64,000 nucleotides of DNA from Chitinophagaceae bacterium (GTDB taxonomy: Bacteria; Bacteroidota; Bacteroidia; Chitinophagales; Chitinophagaceae). Both the position numbers and the translations under genes were made by a program. The notes beneath the pieces are model-generated. The model did no database searches. It was not told the DNA's origin and worked only from the letters and a program-made list of their open reading frames with translations. Location: contig JADKKA010000019.1 in assembly GCA_016720745.1 (NCBI GenBank), positions 248,001-312,000 of the forward strand. Direction: 5' to 3'. The stretch's first letter is position 1. Each line of letters starts with the position of its first letter. Positions 1 to 7,716 of the stretch are shown here, in pieces.

Positions 1-499
1 TATCGTTGGTGCACCGGTGCGGGATAAAATTTTGCTGGAGTATTATAAGCAATGGCGTTTCAAACATCCCAATGCCAATGATTTTATGCGGGTGGCGGAA
101 AAAGTAAGCAATATGAAACTGGATTGGTACAAAGAATACTGGATCAATTCCACGAGAACGATTGATTATTCCATTGATAGTTTATGGGAAGAGGGCGGCA
201 AGACAAAAGTGAGGCTGGGCCGGATTGGATTAATGCCCATGCCGATCGATTTGCAGATTACTTTTAAGGATGGAACCAAAGAGCTGCATTATGTGCCGAT
301 GAACCTGATGTATGGTGAAAAGCCGGTGGAAGATGCGGCTGTTCCCCGCAAGACATATGAGCCCTGGAAATGGACACATCCAACCTATATCATTGAAACC
401 ACCCGGAAGCTGGGTGATTTTTCCGTTGTTGAAATTGATCCCAGTCTGCGACTGGCGGATATAGAACGAAAGAATAATAAGTTTGAGCCGAAGTGGTGA
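1..499 (+). CDS. M1-family metallopeptidase, C-terminal fragment
   Basis: This is the 3' end of a gene that begins before the window; the frame is open from base 2 to the TGA at 497-499. About 165 residues are visible. They read as the C-terminal part of a gluzincin (M1, aminopeptidase N-like) protein of Bacteroidota: a helical segment with WYKEYWINSTRTIDY, then a small beta-sandwich (KTKVRLGRIGLMPMPIDLQI) and a final strand-rich tail (VVEIDPSLRLADIERKNN). The zinc motif HExxH would lie upstream and cannot be checked, so the family call rests on the tail alone. A strong terminator follows the stop at once. Confidence 0.6.
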   Translation, partial: IVGAPVRDKILLEYYKQWRFKHPNANDFMRVAEKVSNMKLDWYKEYWINSTRTIDYSIDSLWEEGGKTKVRLGRIGLMPMPIDLQITFKDGTKELHYVPMNLMYGEKPVEDAAVPRKTYEPWKWTHPTYIIETTRKLGDFSVVEIDPSLRLADIERKNNKFEPKW

Positions 500-510
500 T
501 GAATAATGAG

Positions 511-562
511 CTTAAAAGGAAATTCCTCCGGCATCGGGGGAATTTCCTTTTAAGGGTTTTTA
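511..562 (+). terminator. Rho-independent terminator after the peptidase gene
   Basis: A 20-bp stem, 511-530 against 535-554, pairs at 19 of 20 positions (the odd one is a possible G-U pair) around a GCAT loop. A T-rich run (GGGTTTTTATTT) follows. It begins 11 bases after the peptidase stop codon. Confidence 0.9.
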
Positions 563-659
563 TTTCTGTTGGATCCTTCTTTCTTTTTGGGGCAATGCCG
601 AAAAGTAAATAGATTCAGTAAGGCTGATTAATTTCTACTTTAACTATTCAAAAATCTCC

Positions 660-2245
660 TTTTACTTTTTTATCAAGAAAAAAGTAAGTAGAGAAACGAT
701 TATTAATACTCCATATTTAAAAATTCAATATATGTCTTCAAAGAAGTTTATATAGAATTCTTTTTTGCATATTTTCTTTTTTGTCTTGACACAAAAAAGA
801 AACAAAAAAAGTCAAGACGGTTCGAAGCGGAATTTTCCGATAATTGGAAATATCCTCGGACGAACCGTCGCCCGACGCTCAAGATGTTGCACGGTCCTTT
901 ATGAAAAATTTCTCATGCGTGATATGCCAGGTATCACTACTGCGCTGATTTTTCGATTTCCGGATTTTCACAAGGTTGATGCCATGGTGAAATCGAAAAA
1001 TAGGCGCTTGCAAAATTTTACTTTAATTGGAACTCAAAGGGTTTCACTCGCCCTGGCCTTTTTAATTTCTCTCAGCGTAGTGCACAAAGGCTACAGTATT
1101 CGTCCATTTGGCCTACTATGAAATAATTGGGAAAGGATCTTCTAAAGATTTAGAACCATTGCTTATACTAATGTCGGTTAAGCAGGACACTATATCTTAA
1201 ATCGGCTATGAACTTTGAATTTATTGAGTTTTCACAGCGCCTATTTTTCGATTTAAACAACTCTGCAATTTTATAAAACACTGCTAATCGAAAAATCAGC
1301 GCAGTAGGATAACCCGCCTTAACACGCATGAAGAATTTGGCATTAAAGCCCGTGCCAGAGCAGCCTTTCCGGGGGCCAGTTCGTGTGAGGAAAATTCCAG
1401 GGAGAATGAATTTCCCTTTCGAACCGGCTTGATTTTTTGTTACTTTTTTATCAAGAAAAAAGTAAGTAGAGAAACGATTACTAATAATCCATATTTAAAA
1501 ATTCAATACATGTCTTCAAAGAAGTTTATATAGAATTCTTTTTTGCATTCTTTCTTTTTTGTCTTGACACAAAAAAGAAACAAAAAAAGTAAAGACGGTT
1601 CGAAGCGGAATTTTCCGGTAATTGGAAATATCCTCGGACGAACCGTCGCCCGAAGCTCAAGATGTTGCACGGACCTTAATGCAAGATTCTTCATGCGTGA
1701 TCTGACTGGTGTCACTACTGCGCTGATTTTTCAATCTCCGGCGGAATATAAAAATGGAGAGGAATGCAGATTGCAAAATAGGCGCTTGCAAAATTTCACT
1801 TTATTTAACTCTCAAAAGTACACTATGCCCTTGCCTTTTGAAATCCTCTCGTCGTGTTGCACTAAGGCTGCATTGCCCGTCCTTTCGGCCAACTATATTG
1901 AACGGGGCAACGTTCTTTTATTTTGGACTGCCACAATTTTAGTAATCGTAACAAAAAAAAGTTCCTTCATTTCTTCGATCGGTTAAGAGTTCCGAGCCAA
2001 AAGCATTTCCATAGCGCCTATTTTTCGATTAGAATAGCTTCTCAATTTTATACAACGCTGCAAATCGAAAAATCAGCGCAGTAGGTTAACTCATGATAAC
2101 ACGCATGAAGAATCTTGCATTAAAGCCCGTGTCAGAGCAACCTTTCCGGGGGCCGGTTCGTGTGAGGAAATCTCCAAAGAGAATGAATTTCCCTTTCGAA
2201 CCGGCTTGATTTTTTGTTTCTTTTTTATCAAGAAAAAAGAAAATA
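660..2245. repeat. Two tandem copies of a ~778-bp nested-palindrome element in a gene-free stretch
   Basis: The stretch 563-2557 holds no convincing gene. Two copies of one unit lie head to tail. The sequence TTACTTTTTTATCAAG occurs at 662 and 1440, and a variant begins at 2218, giving a constant 778-base step. Each copy is itself a long imperfect inverted repeat, with arms at about 775-965 and 1262-1465 in copy A and about 1553-1742 and 2042-2243 in copy B. Within the arms of copy A, 938-959 is the exact reverse complement of 1286-1307, and an inner pair (991-1007 and 1237-1253) is also exact. The outer ends share the pattern CAAAAAA-TCAAG-CGGTTCG. The open frames inside are by-products of the repeat. 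Confidence 0.85.
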
Positions 2246-2327
2246 GAATAAAGATTTTTTATATGCTAAACTTCTAAATTCAGCCAACTCCTCAAGTTAT
2301 GAGATTAAATCACTGCTAACAGAACAA

Positions 2328-2358
2328 AAAAAAACTGACCAGAAATGGTCAGTTTTGA
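2328..2358 (-). terminator. Terminator of the response-regulator transcript
   Basis: The stem AAAACTGACCA / TGGTCAGTTTT (2331-2341 and 2346-2356) with loop GAAA is followed, on the minus strand, by a run of nine T. It lies about 200 bases after the stop of the minus-strand response-regulator gene, the only transcript that could use it. Confidence 0.75.
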
Positions 2359-2494
2359 CGGTTTTCAATCAAGGCCCCTCATTTGCTTGCTGTCCTGAAG
2401 GACGTTAGAGGTTAAGGTTAACGGTTAATGGTCCTGGTATATCTTGAGATTCCTGATTGCTAAACCAAAACTAAGTGTAACCACTATACCGGAC

Positions 2495-2514
2495 AATACC
2501 ACGAAAGTGGTATT
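2495..2514. promoter_or_regulatory. Inverted repeat AATACCAC-GAAA-GTGGTATT downstream of the response regulator
   Basis: This is a perfect 8-bp inverted repeat with a GAAA loop. On the plus strand a short T run follows, so it could act as a terminator, but no plus-strand gene ends here. The half site ATACCA/TGGTAT matches the palindrome just upstream of the same gene at 3241-3257, so a binding site is the alternative reading. Confidence 0.4.
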
Positions 2515-2557
2515 TTTTTGCCCCACCGCATTGAAACAGCGGCAAAAAGCCGCAGTC

Positions 2558-3205
2558 CTATCTCCCGTAAAACTTATTCACGGCGGCTACCCGGTTAGAA
2601 ACATGCAGTTTCTCGTAAATATGGTACACATGTTTGCGAACGGTCTCGGGACTCAGAAAGATCTGGGCTGCGATTTCTTTGTACATCAGCCCCCGGGATA
2701 ATAATTCAAGGATTTCCTTTTCACGATTCGTGAGTACATCCAGTTCTTCATTGTCACCTGTAATCACTTCCGCCTCTTTCTTACGAAAAGCGGCCACCAC
2801 TTTACGGGCAATCTGGCTGCTCATGGGGGCTCCGCCTTCATAGAGTTCCCGGATGGCTTCCAGCATCCGGGGAGGATCGGTTTTCTTGAGTATATAACCG
2901 CTGGCGCCGGCGCTCAGGGCTTCGAATATTTTTTCATCTTCCTCGTATACGGTACACATCATGAAATTGGTACCGGGTATCCGGGGTTTGAGTATTCTAA
3001 CCACATCTATTCCGCTTTCTGCAGTACCCAGGTTGATATCCATCAGTACCACATCAGGTATTTTCAGGGGAAGTTGTTTAATAGCTTCTTCCGCTGTGCC
3101 AAATGTGCCGGTACATATATATCCGTCGGACATGGATATGATTTCTTCCAGCGCATTTCGCAGTTCCCGGTTATCATCCACAATACATACTGAGATCGCT
3201 TTCAT
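2558..3205 (-). CDS. LuxR/NarL-family response regulator (orphan)
   Basis: A 215-residue two-domain DNA-binding response regulator. The receiver domain (about residues 1-120) starts with MKAISVCIVDDNREL, which supplies the acidic pocket, and has the phospho-acceptor Asp in VVLMDINLG, followed by a YILKKTDP switch segment with the conserved Lys. The C-terminal part (about 150-215) is a GerE-type helix-turn-helix: LTNREKEILELLSRGLMYKEIA ending in SPETVRKHVYHIYEKL. The frame extends upstream to 3295, but the start at 3205 gives the normal domain beginning, and the longer version would overlap rsmG. No histidine kinase gene is adjacent, so its partner is unknown. The 55-bp gap to rsmG contains an inverted repeat that may be its own operator. 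Confidence 0.88.
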   Translation of the reverse strand: MKAISVCIVDDNRELRNALEEIISMSDGYICTGTFGTAEEAIKQLPLKIPDVVLMDINLGTAESGIDVVRILKPRIPGTNFMMCTVYEEDEKIFEALSAGASGYILKKTDPPRMLEAIRELYEGGAPMSSQIARKVVAAFRKKEAEVITGDNEELDVLTNREKEILELLSRGLMYKEIAAQIFLSPETVRKHVYHIYEKLHVSNRVAAVNKFYGR

Positions 3206-3240
3206 TACTACAAAGGTGAAGAGGTTTTCAATGCCCCCCA

Positions 3241-3257
3241 ATACCACAAACTGGTAT
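3241..3257. promoter_or_regulatory. Inverted repeat ATACCA-N5-TGGTAT upstream of the response regulator
   Basis: The palindrome ATACCACAAACTGGTAT lies in the 55-bp gap between rsmG and the response-regulator gene, about 36-52 bases before its ATG. The same half sites recur after the gene at 2495-2514. An operator for autoregulation is an inference; a weak hairpin is the alternative. Confidence 0.4.
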
Positions 3258-3260
3258 ATT

Positions 3261-3887
3261 TTACCGGGGCACGTAGAGCAGGTATTTTTCGGCAAAGAAG
3301 GGTTCGGGGAAGAGCTCCCTCACTTCCATGACCCGGGGCCGGGTGCCGCTTTCCTGTATTTCTTTAGCCAAATCCCCGCCTTTCAGGCAGATCAGCCCCG
3401 GTTGGAGGTCGGTTTCAGTCTTTTTTGTTTTTAAAAGGGGTTTGCCCCAGTTCCAGAGGTCTTTCAGGGGGGCTACGGCCCGGGAGACCACCATGTCAAA
3501 TTTCCGGTTCTTAATGGCTTCGGCCCGGGTATGTTCAGTGCTGATATTTTGAAGACCGATCTCCGCGGCAACAGCCTCCACCACTTTTAATTTTTTGGCG
3601 ATACTGTCGGCCAGGTGAAACCGTACTTCAGGAAAAAAAATAGCCAGGGGAATACCCGGGAAACCGCCGCCTGTGCCGATATCAATTACGTCCATTCCCG
3701 GACTAAATTCAAAAGCTGCTGCAATAGCCAGGGAATGGAGTACATGACGTTCATACAAATGGTCAATATCCTTACGGGAAATCACATTGATCTTTTCATT
3801 CCAATCTTTGTACAAAGCTTCGAGCTTTCCGAATTGTTCCAGCTGTACCGGGCTGAAATCAGCAAAATATTTCAGGATGATGTCCAT
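3261..3887 (-). CDS. rsmG: 16S rRNA (guanine-527 N7) methyltransferase RsmG
   Basis: A 208-residue SAM-dependent methyltransferase of the RsmG (GidB) family, which makes m7G527 in 16S rRNA in the cytoplasm. The N-terminal helices contain NVISRKDIDHLYERHVLHSL, the family signature, and the SAM-binding motif I is VIDIGTGGGFPGIPLA at residues 67-82. A VSRAVAPL segment marks the active-site region. Length and order match the family. It lies 17 bp after the glycosyltransferase gene on the same strand and probably shares its transcript. Confidence 0.95.
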   Translation of the reverse strand: MDIILKYFADFSPVQLEQFGKLEALYKDWNEKINVISRKDIDHLYERHVLHSLAIAAAFEFSPGMDVIDIGTGGGFPGIPLAIFFPEVRFHLADSIAKKLKVVEAVAAEIGLQNISTEHTRAEAIKNRKFDMVVSRAVAPLKDLWNWGKPLLKTKKTETDLQPGLICLKGGDLAKEIQESGTRPRVMEVRELFPEPFFAEKYLLYVPR

Positions 3888-3904
3888 TGTTTAGCAGCGT
3901 TGAT

Positions 3905-5023
3905 TTACCACTCATTCCGGGGTCTGCGCCAGAGTGCCGGTGCAAAGATGATATAATAGAAGAACATCCACATATCCAGGAAGAGAAACCAGGGCCAGAG
4001 ATCTTTTTCCCCCATTTTTTTCATGCTCTTATACAACACAAATCCCTGAACCAACAGCCTGACTCCAAATACCGGTAATGCAAAAATCCAGTTATAAAAT
4101 ATAATGCTGGCTGCCAGCAAAGGATAAAACATGAACTGAGTGGCGAAATAAAGTCCGAGCAGGAACTTATGTTTGGGCTTATAAAATTTAGCCGTGGTAT
4201 AATGTCTTGACTTCTGCCGCAACCATCCCTTCCAGGTGGTTTTGGGAATGGAACGTGTGATGGCATCGGGATCAATCACCACAGCGGTATTTTTATTGGT
4301 GGCGACTTTATTGATAAAGAGGTCGTCGTCTCCACTGGGAATATGATTGATGGAAGCAAAGCCTTTGTTCCGCAGAAAAAGATCTTTTCGGTAAGAGAGA
4401 TTACGCCCCACACCCATATAGGGAATACCGGCCAGGGCATAGGAGAGGTATTGAAGAGCGGTATGGAAGGTTTCGAAACGGATGAGTTTGTTCAACAGCC
4501 CTTTCTTTTTATGATAAGCCCCATAGCCTAATACGATTTCAATACCGGGTGCATAGCCATCCTGCATTTTCTGTACCCAGTGTTCGCTGGCGGGCACACA
4601 ATCCGCATCGGTCAGCAGGAGCACTTCATGTTCGGCTTCGCGGATGCCGATAGAGAGGGGATATTTTTTGCCGGAGATCAGTTTAGCCTCCTGTGTCAGT
4701 TCCACCACATTCATGGACTTGAAGGTTTTCTTCAGCTCCTGCAGGATGTATTTGGAATCATCCATTGAATTATCGTTGATCACCACTACTTCATAGCTGC
4801 TGCCATATTGCTGTACCAATACACCGGGCAGGTTGCGGGCCAGGTTTTCGTCTTCATCACGGGCACAAATGATTACCGAAACAGGATGTTGCTGAGATTG
4901 TGTCTTGGCTTTTGGTTTGAAAAAAGCCACCCTGGTATAAAAAAACAGGTAAAAGAATAGCTGCACGACGGTGACAGCACAAAAAATGGCATAGAGGATC
5001 AATTCCCAATGGATCGGTGGCAT
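3905..5023 (-). CDS. Membrane-anchored family 2 glycosyltransferase
   Basis: A 372-residue inverting GT2-type enzyme with an N-terminal membrane helix (about residues 7-31), a GT-A domain (about 45-275) and two to three C-terminal membrane helices (about 285-365). Visible motifs are VSVIICARDEDENL at the nucleotide-binding start, the metal-binding DAD at 139-141, GDDD at 231-234 (the catalytic-base region) and RQKSRH at 269-274, which stands in for the processive QxxRW-like motif. The frame runs up to 5203, but the extra residues are not hydrophobic in the right place, and the ATG at 5023 begins directly before the first membrane helix. Donor and acceptor are unknown; cell-envelope polysaccharide or glycolipid is likely. 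Confidence 0.85.
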   Translation of the reverse strand: MPPIHWELILYAIFCAVTVVQLFFYLFFYTRVAFFKPKAKTQSQQHPVSVIICARDEDENLARNLPGVLVQQYGSSYEVVVINDNSMDDSKYILQELKKTFKSMNVVELTQEAKLISGKKYPLSIGIREAEHEVLLLTDADCVPASEHWVQKMQDGYAPGIEIVLGYGAYHKKKGLLNKLIRFETFHTALQYLSYALAGIPYMGVGRNLSYRKDLFLRNKGFASINHIPSGDDDLFINKVATNKNTAVVIDPDAITRSIPKTTWKGWLRQKSRHYTTAKFYKPKHKFLLGLYFATQFMFYPLLAASIIFYNWIFALPVFGVRLLVQGFVLYKSMKKMGEKDLWPWFLFLDMWMFFYYIIFAPALWRRPRNEW

Positions 5024-5203
5024 GGCGGCGAAGGTAAAGCCGTGGGGGGCAAACGACAATAAAGGAAGGGCAAAAGCTTTCCACAGTACTGCATAAACTG
5101 TTGATGGATTTGTCGGAGCAATGACGCTATCAGTTGCAATCCGGGGAAATGCAGTATTTTTTGTAAATATGTACGGTCCGCCTGTCATTTGACAGCAGAA
5201 CAT

Positions 5204-5211
5204 TAAATTTG
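5204..5211 (+). promoter_or_regulatory. Possible -7 box TAAATTTG for the MG2-protein gene
   Basis: TAAATTTG fits the Bacteroidota TAnnTTTG consensus and lies 98 bp before the ATG at 5310. No well-spaced TTTG -33 element was found (the nearest is only 12 bp away), so the call is tentative. The divergent gap 5024-5309 holds nothing else clear. Confidence 0.3.
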
Positions 5212-5309
5212 ATTAGTTTCCTGAGTGGAAATGCAGTTTAAGCGTTGATTACATAGCACCAATATTGAAACCCTCCCGGGGCTGTATTACTTATTCAAAA
5301 AAGTTTCAG

Positions 5310-7640
5310 ATGCGTACAATCTTTTTTTTATTTTTTGTCCTGCTGACTCAATTTACTGTTTCCGCACAGGGTGTTTTTGAAAGGATCTATGTACAGACAG
5401 ACCGGACACAGTATGCTGCCGGTGAAACCATCTATTTCAAAGGGTACCTGTTGTCTGATATTGATACCATTGAAAGCGCCAACCTCTTTGTAGAATTATG
5501 GGATGCTGCCCATCAGCAGCTGGCCCAGGTAAGTCAGCCCGTGATTGACGGCAGTGCCAGTGGTGCCATCAAATTGCCCAAAGAACTCAAATCTGCCTGG
5601 GTATTCATCAGGGCTTATACCGAGGTTACCGCATCACAGCATACGCCCTACCAGTTTGTAAAACCAGTTTTGTATCCTGCTGCATATAACCCCATAGCGA
5701 TAACGGGAAATGCAACAGAGGAACCCCTGTTTTTTCCGGAGGGAGGGAAACTGGTGCAAAATGCACTTAATCATATTGCTTTTAAGGCCATACCAGGTTT
5801 CAATGGTACCATCCGGAATAATAAAGGCGAGACCATTACCAGTTTAAGTCCGGTTTTTAATGGCATGGGCCATTTTACACTGACGCCCAAACCGGGAGAA
5901 ATTTATTCCTGTTACTGGCAGTTAAATGGAAAAGAGCTAAGTAAGGAATTGCCTGCTGCAATAGAGAATGGCATTGCCCTGCATGTAAGACAAACCGCTG
6001 ATACTTTATATTTTGATCTGGACAATGGCGGGAACAGGAATTTGCAGGTGCTGAAGCCCAAAATCCAGCTGATGATCAGCAATGAAGTGGCTTATCTCGT
6101 GGGACTGAACATGACTAGCCGTTCCAGTTTCAGTTATTTTATTCCCTTACAGGATTACCGGGCCGGAATGGCAGAACTGCGGGTATTGGATGATCAGGAC
6201 AATTTGCTGGCAGCAAGACCTGTCTTTATCGGCAGGCATAGCCTGGCAGCAGGAAATACCATGGACGTAGTAAAAAAGGACTTTAGCAAAAGAGGGGAGA
6301 ACCGCCTGGTTTTTCATGTGCCTGATACGGCATTGCGGTACCTCTCCGTGAGTGTCACTGATGCCGCCTTTCATAGTGAAGTCGCGGGACCTTCTTTCAT
6401 GAACGCCTTTACGGGGATCAGTTTGTTGATTAATTTATCACGTTGGAATCAACTCAGTACCCCGGAACAGCTGGACCTGCTGGTGCAGACTACCGTTCCC
6501 GCAGGTACGGTGATTCGTCAGGATAACCAGGCTGCCAAATCTTCCCCTCCATCCTCCATGCAGTTAAGTGGTACGGTGAAGCGCGGAAAAAAATTACTGG
6601 CGAATAAAGAAGTGCTGGTGGGAATTCGTTCTGCTTATACCGGGAAGGAGTTATATAAAGTAACCACGGATGAGCAGGGTAATTTTGTGCTGGATGGAAT
6701 CATCATCTATGGAGAAGCCATGGTACATTGCCGGCTTCCGGGCAATGCAGAAGAAGAACTCACGGTTAGTTTTCAGCTTAGCCAGCCAACGGCCAATGTG
6801 GAAAAGACTTTTTTTGATGCCTATCAGCAAATTGCCGGATCATTTCTGGCAACAGGCAGCAACAATGCGCCTCCCCTTGTCACTGCAATTACAGCAGCGG
6901 CAGAAGATACACTGATCATGGGAGAGAAAGTCATTACCCTGGGAGAAGTGATTGTAAAATCGGACCCGAAGCTGGTGGAGATGAAAAGACTGGAAGTGCT
7001 GGAAGATAAATATGTGAATGGGACAGCTTTTAGTGGTTATTCAGCTACCGGCGAAGCCCTGGATGTAATGAATGACCCGCTCTCGGGCAAATACCTGGAT
7101 CTGTTTTCTTATATCGGGATGAATATGCGGAGTGTATCGATGCGGCCGGTGAACGGAACAAAGCAGCTCTTTTATTTTGGCAGGGGAACCGGCGGACAAA
7201 CCATGGTTACTGTTTTTTACCTTAACAATTCAAAAGTAGACCGGGATATGCTGGAAGCTATTACGTTGGATCAGGTGGCCATTGTAAAATTTGTACCAAT
7301 GCTGGGAAGTGAAAATGGTTTTCCTCCGGCATTGGCTGTATTCCTGAAAAAGCCGGGTGACCAGGGTTATTGGGAAAAAGACCGTTACCAACTGATAGAA
7401 CAAAAAGTAACGGGTTATATCATTCCCCGTGATTTTCCAGAACCGGATTACAGCAAAGCAGAAACAAAAGTGGAAAAGGATAACCGGAAATCGCTGTTGT
7501 GGAAACCTTATCTGGCAGTGGAAAAAGGAGTGGCAGAACTCCGGTTTTTTAATAATGACCGAACTAAAAAATACCGAGTTGTAGCGGAAGGCATCGCTGA
7601 AGATGGCAGTGTGTTTTATTTTGAGAAAATAATGGACTGA
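5310..7640 (+). CDS. Secreted MG2-domain / TonB-plug-like surface protein, copy 1
   Basis: About 776 residues with a signal peptide (MRTIFFLFFVLLTQFTVSAQ). Directly after it comes the macroglobulin MG2-type signature RIYVQTDRTQYAAGETIYFKG, known from alpha-2-macroglobulin-like proteins and from a large Bacteroidota surface family. The middle contains a carboxypeptidase-regulatory-like beta-sandwich (GTVKRGKKLLANKEVLVGIRSAYTG). The last third contains LGEVIVKSDPK, a TonB-box/plug-like stretch, but no beta-barrel follows. The ATG at 5310 was preferred over an upstream start because it begins the signal peptide. The next gene is a clear paralogue of the same length and order. Function is unknown; periplasmic or outer-membrane location is inferred. 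Confidence 0.75.
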   Translation: MRTIFFLFFVLLTQFTVSAQGVFERIYVQTDRTQYAAGETIYFKGYLLSDIDTIESANLFVELWDAAHQQLAQVSQPVIDGSASGAIKLPKELKSAWVFIRAYTEVTASQHTPYQFVKPVLYPAAYNPIAITGNATEEPLFFPEGGKLVQNALNHIAFKAIPGFNGTIRNNKGETITSLSPVFNGMGHFTLTPKPGEIYSCYWQLNGKELSKELPAAIENGIALHVRQTADTLYFDLDNGGNRNLQVLKPKIQLMISNEVAYLVGLNMTSRSSFSYFIPLQDYRAGMAELRVLDDQDNLLAARPVFIGRHSLAAGNTMDVVKKDFSKRGENRLVFHVPDTALRYLSVSVTDAAFHSEVAGPSFMNAFTGISLLINLSRWNQLSTPEQLDLLVQTTVPAGTVIRQDNQAAKSSPPSSMQLSGTVKRGKKLLANKEVLVGIRSAYTGKELYKVTTDEQGNFVLDGIIIYGEAMVHCRLPGNAEEELTVSFQLSQPTANVEKTFFDAYQQIAGSFLATGSNNAPPLVTAITAAAEDTLIMGEKVITLGEVIVKSDPKLVEMKRLEVLEDKYVNGTAFSGYSATGEALDVMNDPLSGKYLDLFSYIGMNMRSVSMRPVNGTKQLFYFGRGTGGQTMVTVFYLNNSKVDRDMLEAITLDQVAIVKFVPMLGSENGFPPALAVFLKKPGDQGYWEKDRYQLIEQKVTGYIIPRDFPEPDYSKAETKVEKDNRKSLLWKPYLAVEKGVAELRFFNNDRTKKYRVVAEGIAEDGSVFYFEKIMD

Positions 7641-7716
7641 TCAGTTGGTTTAATAAATAAAATTGAGCCGGAAAGCCGGGTAAATAGAAGTGGAAGTCAT
7701 AAAGAATAAAAGCAGC

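Noticed and set aside
820..1440. tRNA-like GGTTCGAA words near 820 and in the arms of the tandem elements.
   Set aside because: No acceptor or anticodon stems could be built around them; they belong to the nested palindromes.
765..1986. Two similar open frames (about 118 and 147 codons) starting MH-FFFVLTQKRNKK inside the tandem elements.
   Set aside because: They follow the palindromic repeat exactly (778 bp apart), start in an A/T-rich edge, diverge in frame length and show no protein-like conservation; they are by-products of the repeat.
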